A stretch of 64,000 nt of DNA from Sphingobacterium gobiense (GCF_002980575.1 NZ_PVBS01000002.1:1116001-1180000); one strand, 5' to 3'; counted from the first letter of the stretch, positions 52,757 through 61,597 are shown. Numbers and translations are program-made. The notes: generated by a model from the sequence alone, not told the origin.

Positions 52757-52808
52757 AAATTCATATATTTTTCTACCTTTAGGGGAAAACTAAAAGATAT
52801 CTTATAAA

Positions 52809-53624
52809 ATGAAGAGAAGATTTATGTATATGATAGGGGTGGTCGTCTTATTGTCCTCCACTATTTGCCAAGCACAAAACGTCACGGCTGTTGGCAATAA
52901 GGTTCCGCCGTATGAGCTAAATAACCTTCCGAAAGTTGATATTAACAAATTTCCGAAGAATGGGGATGGGGCGTATGTACTATTTAACGGAACGTCGTTA
53001 ACAGGCTGGCGGGGATACAACAAAGAAAAAGTTCCCGCAAAATGGGTGATTGAAGACGGTACGTTGAAATTTTCCAACAAAGGACCGGGGTTAACTAAAG
53101 AAGATGGTGGAGACATTATTTTTGCGTATGATTTTGAAAATTTTGAATTGGAGTTTGAATGGAAGATTTCCCACGCAGGTAATTCCGGCGTATTTTTCTT
53201 AGCGAAAGAAGTAGAAGGACAACCGATATATGTATCCAGCCCAGAGTATCAATTGTTGGATAATGAAAATCACCCTGATGCTAAACAGGGAGTTAATGGC
53301 AATCGAAAATCGGGTTCTCTTTATGATATGATTCCAGCGAAACCACAGAACGGCAAACCGGCGGGCGAATGGAACAAAGCGAAGATCGTTGTAAACAATG
53401 GGAAAGTAATCCACTATCAAAATGATAAAAAAGTGGTCGAATATACTATACGGACACCGGAGTGGACAACCTTGTTACAAGCTAGTAAGTTCAGTCAGGA
53501 AAAATGGCCGTTGGCATTCGAATTACTGAATAACGTCGGTGGAGAATCCAAATCGGGTGTTATTGGATTTCAGGACCATGGCGATGATGTGTGGCTGAAG
53601 AATATTACCGTGAAGGTATTGTAA
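52809..53624 (+). CDS. DUF1080 (3-keto-disaccharide hydrolase family) protein
   Basis: A 271-residue exported protein with signal peptide MKRRFMYMIGVVVLLSSTICQAQ. The DUF1080 jelly-roll fold (concanavalin-like, related to laminin-G/GH16 folds) covers residues 52-271: YVLFNGTSLTGWRGYNKEKVPAKWVIEDGTLKF, GDIIFAYDFENFELEFEWKIS, NSGVFFLAKE and YQLLDNENHPDAKQG. Family members hydrolyse 3-keto-glucosides or bind glycans. A near-consensus TAccTTTA lies at 52771-52778, suggesting its own promoter. It ends at a symmetrical terminator. Confidence 0.87.
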   Translation: MKRRFMYMIGVVVLLSSTICQAQNVTAVGNKVPPYELNNLPKVDINKFPKNGDGAYVLFNGTSLTGWRGYNKEKVPAKWVIEDGTLKFSNKGPGLTKEDGGDIIFAYDFENFELEFEWKISHAGNSGVFFLAKEVEGQPIYVSSPEYQLLDNENHPDAKQGVNGNRKSGSLYDMIPAKPQNGKPAGEWNKAKIVVNNGKVIHYQNDKKVVEYTIRTPEWTTLLQASKFSQEKWPLAFELLNNVGGESKSGVIGFQDHGDDVWLKNITVKVL

Positions 53625-53626
53625 AA

Positions 53627-53668
53627 TTTTAACAGTAAAGGCGCTCGCCGGCGTCTTTACTGTTAAAA
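53627..53668. terminator. bidirectional terminator between DUF1080 and yjjG-like gene
   Basis: Arms TTTTAACAGTAAAG and CTTTACTGTTAAAA with a GC-rich centre. The right arm overlaps the stop codon of the converging nucleotidase gene. Confidence 0.9.
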
Positions 53669-54364
53669 AACCAATTGCAATTCGCCTAAATCCCGAATCA
53701 TATGGCGTACATCTTTCGGTTGCTCAAGACCAACTGCATTAAAGAAGATAGCGTCCATCCCTGCGTTTTGCGCACCTCGAACATCGGCATCAAGATTATC
53801 CCCAATCATGATAGATGTTTTCCACTCGGCTTCTCCATTTTGTAAAGCATGCTCAAAGATTCTTCGATCGGGTTTATTTATGCCAAATAATTCCGAAATA
53901 ACAATGGTTTTAAAATAAGATTTCAGTTTACTGTGCTCTAACTTCTTTTCACAGGCTTCTTTGAAGCCATTCGATATTACATGCAGTCTATATTTACGCT
54001 GTAGATAGGTCAACGTTTCAATCGCGTTTGGAAAGAGATTCGTCTTGGTAGGGCAGATGTTTAAATACTCTTCTTCAAATGCCGCTGGAAATAATTCAGG
54101 TTCGACGCCTAGTTGGGTAAACGTATCGGCAAACCGTAACCGACGCAAAGTCGGTTTATCAATTTTACCATGGTGATAAAGTCCCCAAAGACGATGATTG
54201 TTAACAGTATAAGTTTCAATAAAAAGGTCGGAATCACTCTTTCCGATCAACTTATCAAAACGGTATTTGTAGTAAAGCTCGTGTAGTGTTTCTTGTGCAT
54301 TCTTATCAAAATCCCAAATGGTATGGTCTAAATCGAAGAAAATATCTTTTTTATGGAAAAACAT
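53663..54364 (-). CDS. YjjG-family HAD nucleotidase
   Basis: Haloacid-dehalogenase superfamily phosphatase, 233 residues, of the YjjG class (noncanonical pyrimidine nucleotidase that clears unusual nucleoside monophosphates). Motif I is DIFFDLDHTIWDFD (Asp nucleophile near residue 12, acid/base two residues later), motif II HVISNGF, motif III a lysine near KPDRRIFEHA, and motif IV MIGDNLDADVRGAQNAGM. The helical cap lies between motifs I and II. Its promoter element ends 4 bp before the ATG, so the mRNA should be leaderless. It is divergent from the two-component genes. Confidence 0.88.
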   Translation of the reverse strand: MFFHKKDIFFDLDHTIWDFDKNAQETLHELYYKYRFDKLIGKSDSDLFIETYTVNNHRLWGLYHHGKIDKPTLRRLRFADTFTQLGVEPELFPAAFEEEYLNICPTKTNLFPNAIETLTYLQRKYRLHVISNGFKEACEKKLEHSKLKSYFKTIVISELFGINKPDRRIFEHALQNGEAEWKTSIMIGDNLDADVRGAQNAGMDAIFFNAVGLEQPKDVRHMIRDLGELQLVF

Positions 54365-54368
54365 ACTA

Positions 54369-54376
54369 CAAAGATA
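54369..54376 (-). promoter_or_regulatory. -7 promoter element of the yjjG-like gene
   Basis: TAtcTTTG on the minus strand, four bases from the start codon. A leaderless transcript is expected. Confidence 0.65.
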
Positions 54377-54437
54377 ACACCTTTCTTAACCTATTGTCAT
54401 AATCCATCTACTATTTCCTTTGAGGTTAACAAATGGT

Positions 54438-54445
54438 TATTTTTG
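54438..54445 (+). promoter_or_regulatory. -7 promoter element of the two-component operon
   Basis: TAttTTTG, 19 bp before the histidine-kinase ATG at 54465. A TTTG at 54419-54422 is 15 bp upstream, shorter than the usual spacing. Confidence 0.6.
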
Positions 54446-54464
54446 CGTGACATTAATTTATTGG

Positions 54465-55343
54465 ATGAAGAGAGCGCTCGTATTGTTTTACTTTTTGGTT
54501 TTTTACGCCATTACCCAATTGCTTTGGTGGGGATATCTCCTCGTTAATTATGAACCGGAACGTAAGGGAATGATTATCGGAGAAGGTCTTTTCTTTCTGT
54601 TGATTTTTATCTGGGGAGCAATGAGGCTAAAAAAACTCTTTAGTCGCGAGCATAAACAACAGCAACAGCAACAAAATTTTTTGTTAGCGGTAACGCATGA
54701 ACTGAAATCGCCTTTGGCGTCGGTGAAGTTGTATATACAGACCATTCTAAAGCGTGACTTAGATAGAGAGCAACAGAAAGTTTTTCTTTCCAATTCGTTA
54801 AAGGATATCGAACGGCTGGACGACCTCGTCGAAAATGTATTGTTGACGACAAAATTGGAGAACCGAAGTTTCGTTTTTCCAAAAGAAAACTTCAATTTTA
54901 CGGAATTGGTGGATAATGTAGTAGACAGATTGCAAAAGAACGCTTGTAGCTCACAGATCATAAAACCCGATTTGGACCAAGGCGTAATAATCCACGCGGA
55001 TAAGTTTGCCATCACCAATGTAGTGAATAATTTAATAGAAAATGCGATAAAATATTCACCTCCATGTGCGAACGTAGAAGTGCAGCTAAAAGAAAGAGAG
55101 AACCAAAAAATTGTTTTTTCGGTAGCAGATCACGGACAAGGGATACCGGAAGAGGAGAAAAGAAACATATTCAATAAGTTTTACCGAATAGGCAATGAGT
55201 CCACGCGTAAAACCAAAGGCACGGGTTTAGGGTTGTATATAGTGAAAACGGTATTGCAAAAACACAACGCCTCTATTAAGGTAAAAGATAACACTCCATC
55301 TGGGAGTATTTTTGAAGTAACATTTGAAAATTATGCAAACTAA
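54465..55343 (+). CDS. sensor histidine kinase
   Basis: Membrane-bound kinase of 292 residues. The start is the ATG at 54465; an upstream in-frame TTG at 54420 lies ahead of the promoter element. Two membrane helices (about 5-26 and 40-54) flank only a dozen periplasmic residues, so it has almost no sensor domain, which is unusual. The DHp helix has phospho-acceptor His78 in NFLLAVTHELKSPLASVKLY; the ATPase domain has NLIENAIKYS (N box), VADHGQGIPEEE (G1) and GTGLGLYIVK (G2). It probably senses a membrane or partner signal. Its stop overlaps the response-regulator start. Confidence 0.94.
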   Translation: MKRALVLFYFLVFYAITQLLWWGYLLVNYEPERKGMIIGEGLFFLLIFIWGAMRLKKLFSREHKQQQQQQNFLLAVTHELKSPLASVKLYIQTILKRDLDREQQKVFLSNSLKDIERLDDLVENVLLTTKLENRSFVFPKENFNFTELVDNVVDRLQKNACSSQIIKPDLDQGVIIHADKFAITNVVNNLIENAIKYSPPCANVEVQLKERENQKIVFSVADHGQGIPEEEKRNIFNKFYRIGNESTRKTKGTGLGLYIVKTVLQKHNASIKVKDNTPSGSIFEVTFENYAN

Positions 55344-56040
55344 GCAACGTATACTATTGGTGGAAGACGAGGAGCACTTGTTGGAAGCTATCAAATTGAA
55401 TTTAGAATTAGAAGGCTATCGCGTTACGACAGCGACAGATGGAAAGAAAGCATTGAAGATATTCAAAGAAGAACGTTTTAATCTGATAATTCTGGATGTC
55501 ATGATTCCTGAAATCGATGGTTTTCAGGTCGCCGAAACTGTCCGTTTACAGAACACGGAGGTGCCCATCATGTTTTTAACTGCTAAGAATAGTAGTGAAG
55601 ATCGTATTACAGGCTTAAAAAAAGGTGCAGACGATTATCTAGTAAAGCCGTTTAATTTAGAAGAGCTTATTCTTCGTGTCGGTAATTTAATTCGCAGAGG
55701 GCTTAAATCAGACGATTTAAAAGAATTTAATTCGTACACCATCGGTGATAAAACGGTCTATTTCAACTCCTATGAGCTTCATCATGCAGACGGAACGGTA
55801 ACCTCATTGACGAAGAAAGAAACGATGCTGCTAAAGCTGTTGATTGAACGGAAAAATGAAGCGGTTTCTCGGGAACAGATACTAGAGACCGTATGGAATT
55901 ACGATGTTTATCCGTCAACGCGTACGATTGATAATTTTATTTTGACATTCCGTAAATATTTTGAACCCGACCAAAAGCACCCCGTGTATTTTCATTCGAT
56001 TCGTGGTGTAGGGTATAAGTTTACAGATACACCAGCATAG
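55333..56040 (+). CDS. OmpR-family response regulator
   Basis: A 235-residue regulator. The ATG at 55333 overlaps the last codons of the kinase; an in-frame TTG nine bases upstream is less likely. The receiver domain (1-120) has acidic residues in LLVEDEEH, phospho-acceptor Asp55 in LIILDVMIPEIDG, the Thr in MFLTAKN and Lys in DDYLVKPFN. The C-terminal winged helix (about 135-232) carries TSLTKKETMLLKLLIERKNEAVSREQILETVW and IRGVGYKF. It belongs with the adjacent kinase; its target genes are not visible. Confidence 0.95.
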   Translation: MQTKQRILLVEDEEHLLEAIKLNLELEGYRVTTATDGKKALKIFKEERFNLIILDVMIPEIDGFQVAETVRLQNTEVPIMFLTAKNSSEDRITGLKKGADDYLVKPFNLEELILRVGNLIRRGLKSDDLKEFNSYTIGDKTVYFNSYELHHADGTVTSLTKKETMLLKLLIERKNEAVSREQILETVWNYDVYPSTRTIDNFILTFRKYFEPDQKHPVYFHSIRGVGYKFTDTPA

Positions 56041-56047
56041 TATATAC

Positions 56048-56563
56048 ATGAACACACGATCAAGGATGATTGTCATCGGTATCGCGTTGACATTTCTTCT
56101 TTATGCAATTTACGAGAGGCACTACAATATCATTATTTATATTATAGGGCTAATAGGATACGTTATATGGAGCCATTACCGTGAAGGTACGGTTTTTTTA
56201 GCCACACAAGCGTTTCATAAGCAAGATTATGAAAAAACAAAAGCGCTGTTAGCGGAAATTAAAGATCCCGACAAACTACGGAAGAGACGTCGGAATTATT
56301 ATGAGTTTATGATGGGAAATATCGCTCTTAAAGAAGAGCGGGTCGACGATGCCGAATATCACTTTCAGTTAGCTTCGCGTTTGCCGTGGAAGCGTGATGC
56401 GGAGAAAGGATTTGTATTAATTAATCTAGCGAACATAAGCTTGCGAAAACGCAATTACGATCGCGTTCCTGTCTATATTGAACGCGCTAGTAGATTAAAG
56501 CTAACGGAGCGCCAAAAAGCGATAATTGAAAAAATAGAAAAAGAACTAAATAAGCAAACCTAG
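56048..56563 (+). CDS. membrane-anchored TPR-like protein
   Basis: A 171-residue protein with two N-terminal membrane helices (about 6-20 and 26-43), then a helical-repeat domain facing the cytoplasm or periplasm (FLATQAFHKQDYEKTKALLAEI, YYEFMMGNIALKEERVDDAEYHFQLASRLP, GFVLINLANISLRKRNYDRVPVYIERA). No enzymatic motif; role unknown. Its last codon overlaps the hemE GTG start (the final G of TAG), so translation is probably coupled in the run kinase - regulator - TPR - hemE - hemJ. Confidence 0.7.
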   Translation: MNTRSRMIVIGIALTFLLYAIYERHYNIIIYIIGLIGYVIWSHYREGTVFLATQAFHKQDYEKTKALLAEIKDPDKLRKRRRNYYEFMMGNIALKEERVDDAEYHFQLASRLPWKRDAEKGFVLINLANISLRKRNYDRVPVYIERASRLKLTERQKAIIEKIEKELNKQT

Positions 56564-57597
56564 TGAACAAAACTCTACAGAACGATTTATTGATTAGAGC
56601 TGCGTTGTCGCAGTCTACAGAGAGACCTCCTGTTTGGATGATGCGTCAAGCGGGGCGCTTTATGCCCGAATATTGGGAAATAAAGCATAAATACAGCTTT
56701 TTGGAGATGTGTAAAACACCCGAGATAGCGGCGGATGTCACCATGTTGCCAGTTGACCTTTTAGACATTGATGCGGCAATCTTATTTTCCGATATTTTGG
56801 TAACGGCCGAGGCAATGGGCGGAGAATTATCGTTCGAGCAGGGCGTTGGACCACGATTCAATAATCCCGTACGTACACAAGCTGATGTGGATATGTTGGA
56901 GACAGATTGTATAGATAAATTACAATATGTCGCGGACGCTATTCATGTGATACAAGAGCGTTTGGCAGGACGTATTCCTTTAATCGGCTTTGCGGGGGCA
57001 CCGTTCACTATATTAAGTTATCTGGTCGAAGGGGGCTCATCTAAAGATTTTAAACGGACCAAATTGTTGCTTAATAACCAACCCGCTTTAGCACATCAGC
57101 TCTTGCAAAAAATAGCTGATGTAACGATAAACTATCTGAATATGCAAATCGAAGCGGGTGTGAATGCCGTACAATTATTTGATAGCTGGGCATTAGCACT
57201 ATCGTGGAATGATTATCGCGATTTCTCCCATTATTATAATAAATATATTCTAGCAAATATCAAGCGTTCCGTTCCCGTTATTTCTTTCTGCAAAGGTTCG
57301 TCCGTGTTTGCACCGATGATGGCGGAAGCCAATCCGAATGTGATATCCATCGATTGGAACGCAGATCTAAAAAATGTGAAGCAATTGCTTCCCGCAGGAA
57401 TCGCAGTACAAGGGAATTTAGATCCTTTTGTATTATATGCCGATAAGTATGTCATCAAGGATAAAATCATGCAGTTATTCGAGCGTATGCGTGGTGAGCA
57501 AGGATTTATTTTCAATCTGGGACACGGAATTATGCCGGATATTCCTTTTGATAACGTGAAATATGCAATTGATGTAGTGAAGGAGTTCCGTTATTAA
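56563..57597 (+). CDS. hemE: uroporphyrinogen decarboxylase
   Basis: Decarboxylates the four acetate side chains of uroporphyrinogen III to give coproporphyrinogen III in haem synthesis. 344 residues, with the signature PPVWMMRQAGRFMPEY (catalytic Arg region), the catalytic Asp in LLDIDAAILFSDILV, GGSSKDF and the GHGIMPD end region. It starts with GTG overlapping the stop codon of the TPR-like gene and is 15 bp upstream of hemJ. Confidence 0.97.
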   Translation: MNKTLQNDLLIRAALSQSTERPPVWMMRQAGRFMPEYWEIKHKYSFLEMCKTPEIAADVTMLPVDLLDIDAAILFSDILVTAEAMGGELSFEQGVGPRFNNPVRTQADVDMLETDCIDKLQYVADAIHVIQERLAGRIPLIGFAGAPFTILSYLVEGGSSKDFKRTKLLLNNQPALAHQLLQKIADVTINYLNMQIEAGVNAVQLFDSWALALSWNDYRDFSHYYNKYILANIKRSVPVISFCKGSSVFAPMMAEANPNVISIDWNADLKNVKQLLPAGIAVQGNLDPFVLYADKYVIKDKIMQLFERMRGEQGFIFNLGHGIMPDIPFDNVKYAIDVVKEFRY

Positions 57598-57612
57598 TTA
57601 ACGAACAAATAC

Positions 57613-58164
57613 ATGATATATCTATACGCAAAAGCGCTACATATTATTTTCATGGTCTGTTGGATGGCGGGTCTCTTTTATATGCCTCGTTTGTTTGTCT
57701 ATCACACGGAAGCAAAGCAAACGTCAGCTATGGAGTATCAGGTATTGCATAAGCAATTTATGCTTATGGAGCGGCGGCTGTGGTGGATAATTACCACGCC
57801 GGCGATGTACATCATGATTATCTCGGCTTTGGTTATGCTCTATCTGTCGCCAGGACTTTTGGATCAAAGCTGGATGCAAGTGAAGCTCGTTTTTGTGGCG
57901 GGTCTGCTCTTTTATCACTTTAAGAGTCAGCAAATCATGAAGCAGTTGGCAAAAGGTAAATCGACGTGGACCTCTGCTCAACTGCGCTTGTGGAACGAAG
58001 TGTCTACGATTATTCTTTTTGCCATCGTTTTTCTGGTTATCTTTAGGTCAGCCGTCGATTGGATTTATGGTGTATTAGGCTTAGTCGGGCTCGCTATATT
58101 ATTAATGGTTCTTATCAAGCTATATAAACGATATCGAAAGAACAAAGGAGAACAAATAGACTAA
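57613..58164 (+). CDS. hemJ: protoporphyrinogen IX oxidase HemJ (CopD-like)
   Basis: A 183-residue inner-membrane protein of the HemJ/UPF0093 family, which oxidises protoporphyrinogen IX. It has four to five membrane helices. The family start YLYAKALHIIFMVCWMAGLFYMPRLFVYH contains the conserved His10, the LFYMPRLFVYH loop and the later MERRLWWIITTPAM. Its place directly behind hemE supports the assignment over a copper-resistance CopD role. The C-terminal tail is basic. Confidence 0.88.
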   Translation: MIYLYAKALHIIFMVCWMAGLFYMPRLFVYHTEAKQTSAMEYQVLHKQFMLMERRLWWIITTPAMYIMIISALVMLYLSPGLLDQSWMQVKLVFVAGLLFYHFKSQQIMKQLAKGKSTWTSAQLRLWNEVSTIILFAIVFLVIFRSAVDWIYGVLGLVGLAILLMVLIKLYKRYRKNKGEQID

Positions 58165-58178
58165 TTATATAATTATTT

Positions 58179-58679
58179 ATGAAAAAGTTTTTTTTATCGT
58201 TATTTTTTCTCGCATTGATTTCCAGTGGAAAATCACAGGATCATGCCTGGGCATTTGGGTTTTATGGTGACGTGCAATTGGAATCTCCGGGATATCAAGG
58301 AGCTTTTGGTATTCAAGGGAGATATGACTTCGCAAATCACTCGGCTGTACAGGCGCAGGTATACGGCCGTGCGGGGTACGTAGCGGTTGGGGGTGATTAC
58401 ATCTTGTCGATATTGGATAGAAAAAAAAGTAATTTCAATGTATTTCTTGGCGGCGGAATAAGCCAAGATTTCTATCGCTATCAAGAACTTTCTGAAGAGC
58501 AGGCTTGGCCAGAAAAGCATGAAAGTTTTACGATGTTGAACGGACAGATCGGTGCCAGCTATTATTTTCCGGCCGTTAACCTTTCATTATATACCGGATA
58601 TAAGCTTAAGTTTAATTTCGAATGGGAGGAGTTAGATCCAAATTATTTGATGTTGGGTCTGCGCTATCACTTGTGGTAG
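58179..58679 (+). CDS. small outer-membrane beta-barrel protein
   Basis: A 166-residue protein with signal peptide (MKKFFLSLFFLALISSGKSQ). The mature part is made of eight or so amphipathic strands with alternating aromatic residues (AWAFGFYGDVQLES, YVAVGGDYILSIL, FNVFLGGGISQDFY) and ends LMLGLRYHLW, a terminal aromatic as in BAM substrates. It looks like an OmpA/OmpW-type eight-stranded barrel of unknown function. It follows hemJ by 14 bp and ends at a terminator. Confidence 0.7.
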   Translation: MKKFFLSLFFLALISSGKSQDHAWAFGFYGDVQLESPGYQGAFGIQGRYDFANHSAVQAQVYGRAGYVAVGGDYILSILDRKKSNFNVFLGGGISQDFYRYQELSEEQAWPEKHESFTMLNGQIGASYYFPAVNLSLYTGYKLKFNFEWEELDPNYLMLGLRYHLW

Positions 58680-58692
58680 ACGTTAAAAAGAC

Positions 58693-58726
58693 AAAAAGCG
58701 CGTTAAAAAATTAACACGCTTTTTTA
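58693..58726. terminator. bidirectional terminator
   Basis: Arms AAAAGCGcGTTAA and TTAACaCGCTTTT (one mismatch) with A and T tracts, between the small barrel and the converging phosphoesterase gene. Confidence 0.85.
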
Positions 58727-58746
58727 TTAGGTTCAAAAAGGATCTG

Positions 58747-60315
58747 TTATTTCACTATTTTCAAATCCTTCGTCTGCAAATGCGTTCTGCCGAACATGTC
58801 CGTTGCTCTCACTTGAATGGTGTACTGACCAGCTTGCAGTTTGCCGGGCAACTTAGCTTGCCAGACATGAGTGGATTTTACCGCATTAGAGGGTCTACGG
58901 CCATCCATCACCGTTTCTGCATTATCAAATTTCAATACGTGATATTGAAAGCTTGGATCTTCTGTTTCCGTATGGCTCATTTTCTTCCATTCTTTGCCAT
59001 CTAGGCTGTATTCTACGATGTCGCTTGAGGCGCCAATAAAGAAATTGACAGACAAGGTATGGCGGCGCAAATATTTTTGCTGTACAGCTGCCGGGAAGAC
59101 GATGTTTAACTGATAATCTTCTGGTTCCCCGGCTACTTTGTAATCAAAGGTGTACCTATTGCCCTCGATGTTTAATATCGCGTACCCTTTAGGTGTTCCA
59201 TCACGCATTGTCGATGTCGGTACGCCAAGGTTGTTTTTTAGCCCTGAGTACCAGTCTCCGGATGTGGTGCCGACATTGTACTCATGATGTGGGGTGTCTT
59301 GTCTCCAGCCGTCCTCTTTGGTGTAGAAGTTGTGTCTTTGAAGATGCGTGTGAGCAGAGAGGGAAAGTGTGTTGGGATATTCCGCCAACAGATCAAACAA
59401 GCGTTGCCTGTCTTCATTGCGGAAAACATCCGAGTTGTCGTGTAACAAAGGTATATGGAATGCAAGTACAATCAATTTATCTTTTGGGACAAATTTCAAG
59501 TTGTTCTCCACGAAATCTAATTGATCTTTCCGGAATCCCCCTAAATATCCTTTTCCCGTACGGGGGTTCGGATAGATAATATTATCCAATACGATAAAAT
59601 GCGCACCGCCATAGTTAAAGGAAAAGTTGTTAGGACCAAAGTTCTTTTGGTAGGTTTCGTCAGAAAGTACATCTTGCTGTACATCGTAATTCATATCATG
59701 ATTGCCCATAACGTTAAACCAAGGCAAACCAAGTTTGCCGACCGTCTTCTTATATGGATCGTGTAAAGTCAAGTCGTCTCCTACCAGGTCGCCCAAGCTG
59801 AGCCCAAAAGCAAACTTCTCCCTATTGCTGATTTCTTGTACAATGCCCTCATCGAAATACACTATCTCATCCATATTGTAAGCTTGGGGGTCGCCAAAAA
59901 CCAGTGCGCTGAACTGCTCTTTTTCGGTGTCGTCTTTCAATAGCGCGAAATTTAAAGACTTGGGTAGTTCCCCTGTCGGTTCGCTGCCTTTATATTTTAA
60001 ATCGGGAGAACCTTGAGGTTTATGAATATAATAAAATTCCGGCATATTATTTTCGTCTAAAGGGAATTGATACCCATTAGGCTTAACGACGAAAAAGATA
60101 CTGTTGTCTTTAACAGGAAGTTGATAAGCTCCTGACTGATCTGTAAGGACAACGTCTACTCCGTTGCTGACAGCAACCTGAGGTAGCCCCTTTTCCCGTC
60201 TCTCTTTTTTTCCATTTTGATTAACATCTTCATATACGATACCTCGAATCATCTCCTGTGCATAGAGCACATTTGAAAAGAGTACGCCGGTAAGTAATGC
60301 AATTTTTAAATTCAT
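58747..60315 (-). CDS. secreted calcineurin-like phosphoesterase
   Basis: A 522-residue exported metallophosphoesterase. Signal peptide MNLKIALLTGVLFSNVLYAQ; an N-terminal SdrD/CNA-B-like domain (MIRGIVYEDVNQNGKKERREKGLPQVAVSNG, about 21-100); the two-metal catalytic domain (about 135-345) with FGDPQAYN, GDLVGDD, VMGNHDMN, VLAFHIPLLH and LSAHTHLQRHN; and a C-terminal beta domain from about 360 that ends VRATDMFGRTHLQTKDLKIVK. All metal ligands look intact. Substrate unknown; it may be a sugar-phosphate, nucleotide or phosphodiester enzyme at the surface or in the periplasm. Confidence 0.92.
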   Translation of the reverse strand: MNLKIALLTGVLFSNVLYAQEMIRGIVYEDVNQNGKKERREKGLPQVAVSNGVDVVLTDQSGAYQLPVKDNSIFFVVKPNGYQFPLDENNMPEFYYIHKPQGSPDLKYKGSEPTGELPKSLNFALLKDDTEKEQFSALVFGDPQAYNMDEIVYFDEGIVQEISNREKFAFGLSLGDLVGDDLTLHDPYKKTVGKLGLPWFNVMGNHDMNYDVQQDVLSDETYQKNFGPNNFSFNYGGAHFIVLDNIIYPNPRTGKGYLGGFRKDQLDFVENNLKFVPKDKLIVLAFHIPLLHDNSDVFRNEDRQRLFDLLAEYPNTLSLSAHTHLQRHNFYTKEDGWRQDTPHHEYNVGTTSGDWYSGLKNNLGVPTSTMRDGTPKGYAILNIEGNRYTFDYKVAGEPEDYQLNIVFPAAVQQKYLRRHTLSVNFFIGASSDIVEYSLDGKEWKKMSHTETEDPSFQYHVLKFDNAETVMDGRRPSNAVKSTHVWQAKLPGKLQAGQYTIQVRATDMFGRTHLQTKDLKIVK

Positions 60316-60427
60316 ATCGCGAAATTTATTTTATGACAAAAGTCCTATCTTAAAATTAGGGAATTATGTTTTTTGTTTTAAGAATATGTTAATTGCGAGG
60401 TGATCGGTTTTTTGATGAGTTTTAAAT

Positions 60428-61162
60428 TCACCTTTTCTTTTTAGAAACCTCCTTTAGCTGCAAAGCATTTACGATAGCAGCTGTAGATGCCGTATTATTG
60501 AAATAAATATAAACTTCCTTAAACCCAACGGCGTTTACTTTATCATACAGTGTTTCAACCTCTTTCTTGGTATATTCTGAATAAAATAATTTGGGATTGC
60601 CATGCATGCGTATGTAGCCGATTGAAGTAGTTTGTTGAATTGAAGTAGGTAATGTGGGGTAGTTTACGTTACAGAAGGTAATATTATTTTCACTCAGTGT
60701 TTTTATGACGTCTTCCCGCCACCAACTTTCATGTCTGAATTCAATGACATTTTTAAAGGCCGGATCCATCACACGTAAAATAGATTGTAATCTCTCCTCG
60801 CTAAAACTAAAACTAGGCGGTAGCTGCCAGAGGACGCATGCTAATTTATGTTTAAGCCCTTCTTTGCTTATCTGATAAAAATCGTGTACTTCCTCTGCAC
60901 ACTGTTCCAGTCTTCTGATATGCGTGATTATTCTGGGAACCTTAAGGCTAAATTTAAAATTGTCTGGGACTTTTTCGTGCCACAATAACAGATTTTGTAC
61001 CGTGGGAAATTTATAAAACGAGCCGTTGAACTCATAAGTATTAAAGTGTTCGGTATAATAATTAAACCACTCCTTTTTTGATAAGTTATCTGGATAGAAT
61101 AGGGTTTTCCAAGATGGCGTGGCATAACTTGAACATCCGATATATAATTTACCTTTTTTCAT
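60428..61162 (-). CDS. DUF72 family protein
   Basis: A 244-residue cytoplasmic TIM-barrel-like protein of the DUF72 (YecE) family. The family starts with GCSSYATPSWKTLFYPDNLSKKEWFNYYTEHFNTYEFNGSFYKFPT, then FKFSLKVPRIITH, CVLWQLPPSFSFSEERL, VIEFRHESWW and the C-terminal VYIYFNNTASTAAIVNALQL, all present. No biochemical function is established for the family as far as I know. Convergent with nothing; flanked by tRNA-Met on the same strand. Confidence 0.92.
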   Translation of the reverse strand: MKKGKLYIGCSSYATPSWKTLFYPDNLSKKEWFNYYTEHFNTYEFNGSFYKFPTVQNLLLWHEKVPDNFKFSLKVPRIITHIRRLEQCAEEVHDFYQISKEGLKHKLACVLWQLPPSFSFSEERLQSILRVMDPAFKNVIEFRHESWWREDVIKTLSENNITFCNVNYPTLPTSIQQTTSIGYIRMHGNPKLFYSEYTKKEVETLYDKVNAVGFKEVYIYFNNTASTAAIVNALQLKEVSKKKR

Positions 61163-61285
61163 ATAGCTATCACGATTTAATTTAATAAGACATGATTAGA
61201 TAGTAACTGTTTGAATAGTGGTTTAGTTTTACGATGCGAATGGGTAGACAAATCTGCCAGCAGCGTTTGAAGAATGACGTGGACA

Positions 61286-61312
61286 TAAAAAAAGCCGATT
61301 TTTACATCGGCT
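61286..61312 (-). terminator. terminator of tRNA-Met
   Basis: Arms AGCCGAT and ATCGGCT, with seven T residues on the minus strand, 8 bp after the tRNA. Confidence 0.9.
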
Positions 61313-61319
61313 GTATCAG

Positions 61320-61393
61320 TAGCGGGGAGCAGGATCGAACTGCCGACCTCAGGGTTATGAATCCTGCGCTCTAACCATCTGAGCTACCCCGCC
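61320..61393 (-). tRNA. tRNA-Met (anticodon CAT)
   Basis: A 74-base cloverleaf on the minus strand. Acceptor GGCGGGG/CCCCGCT (G1-T72 as a wobble pair), discriminator A, D arm GCTC/GAGC, anticodon stem CAGGA/CCCTG (A-C mismatch at the loop side) with loop TTCATAA, T arm with GTTCGATCC. CCA is not encoded. It is elongator Met or a CAT-anticodon Ile tRNA; an initiator is less likely given G1. Confidence 0.92.
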
Positions 61394-61406
61394 GTTTTTC
61401 GTGTTG

Positions 61407-61436
61407 CAAATATAGCAATAAGTAGCCATTTCCAAA
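61407..61436 (-). promoter_or_regulatory. promoter of tRNA-Met
   Basis: On the minus strand TTTG (61433-61436), 18-bp spacer, TAtaTTTG (61407-61414), about 14 bases before the tRNA. The remaining AT-rich stretch to 61597 holds nothing I can support. Confidence 0.75.
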
Positions 61437-61597
61437 GGCAAAAAATGATTTTCATTAATTTTTTTTCCATTTTACAGTTTTCTCATTTAATTCGATACGA
61501 AATTAATTCCGCCATTCTGTTTTGAATCACAAAATAAAATTGTATACTTACCGACAGACAAAATAGCTTGGTTTTATAATTAGCCAAAAGAAACTAT

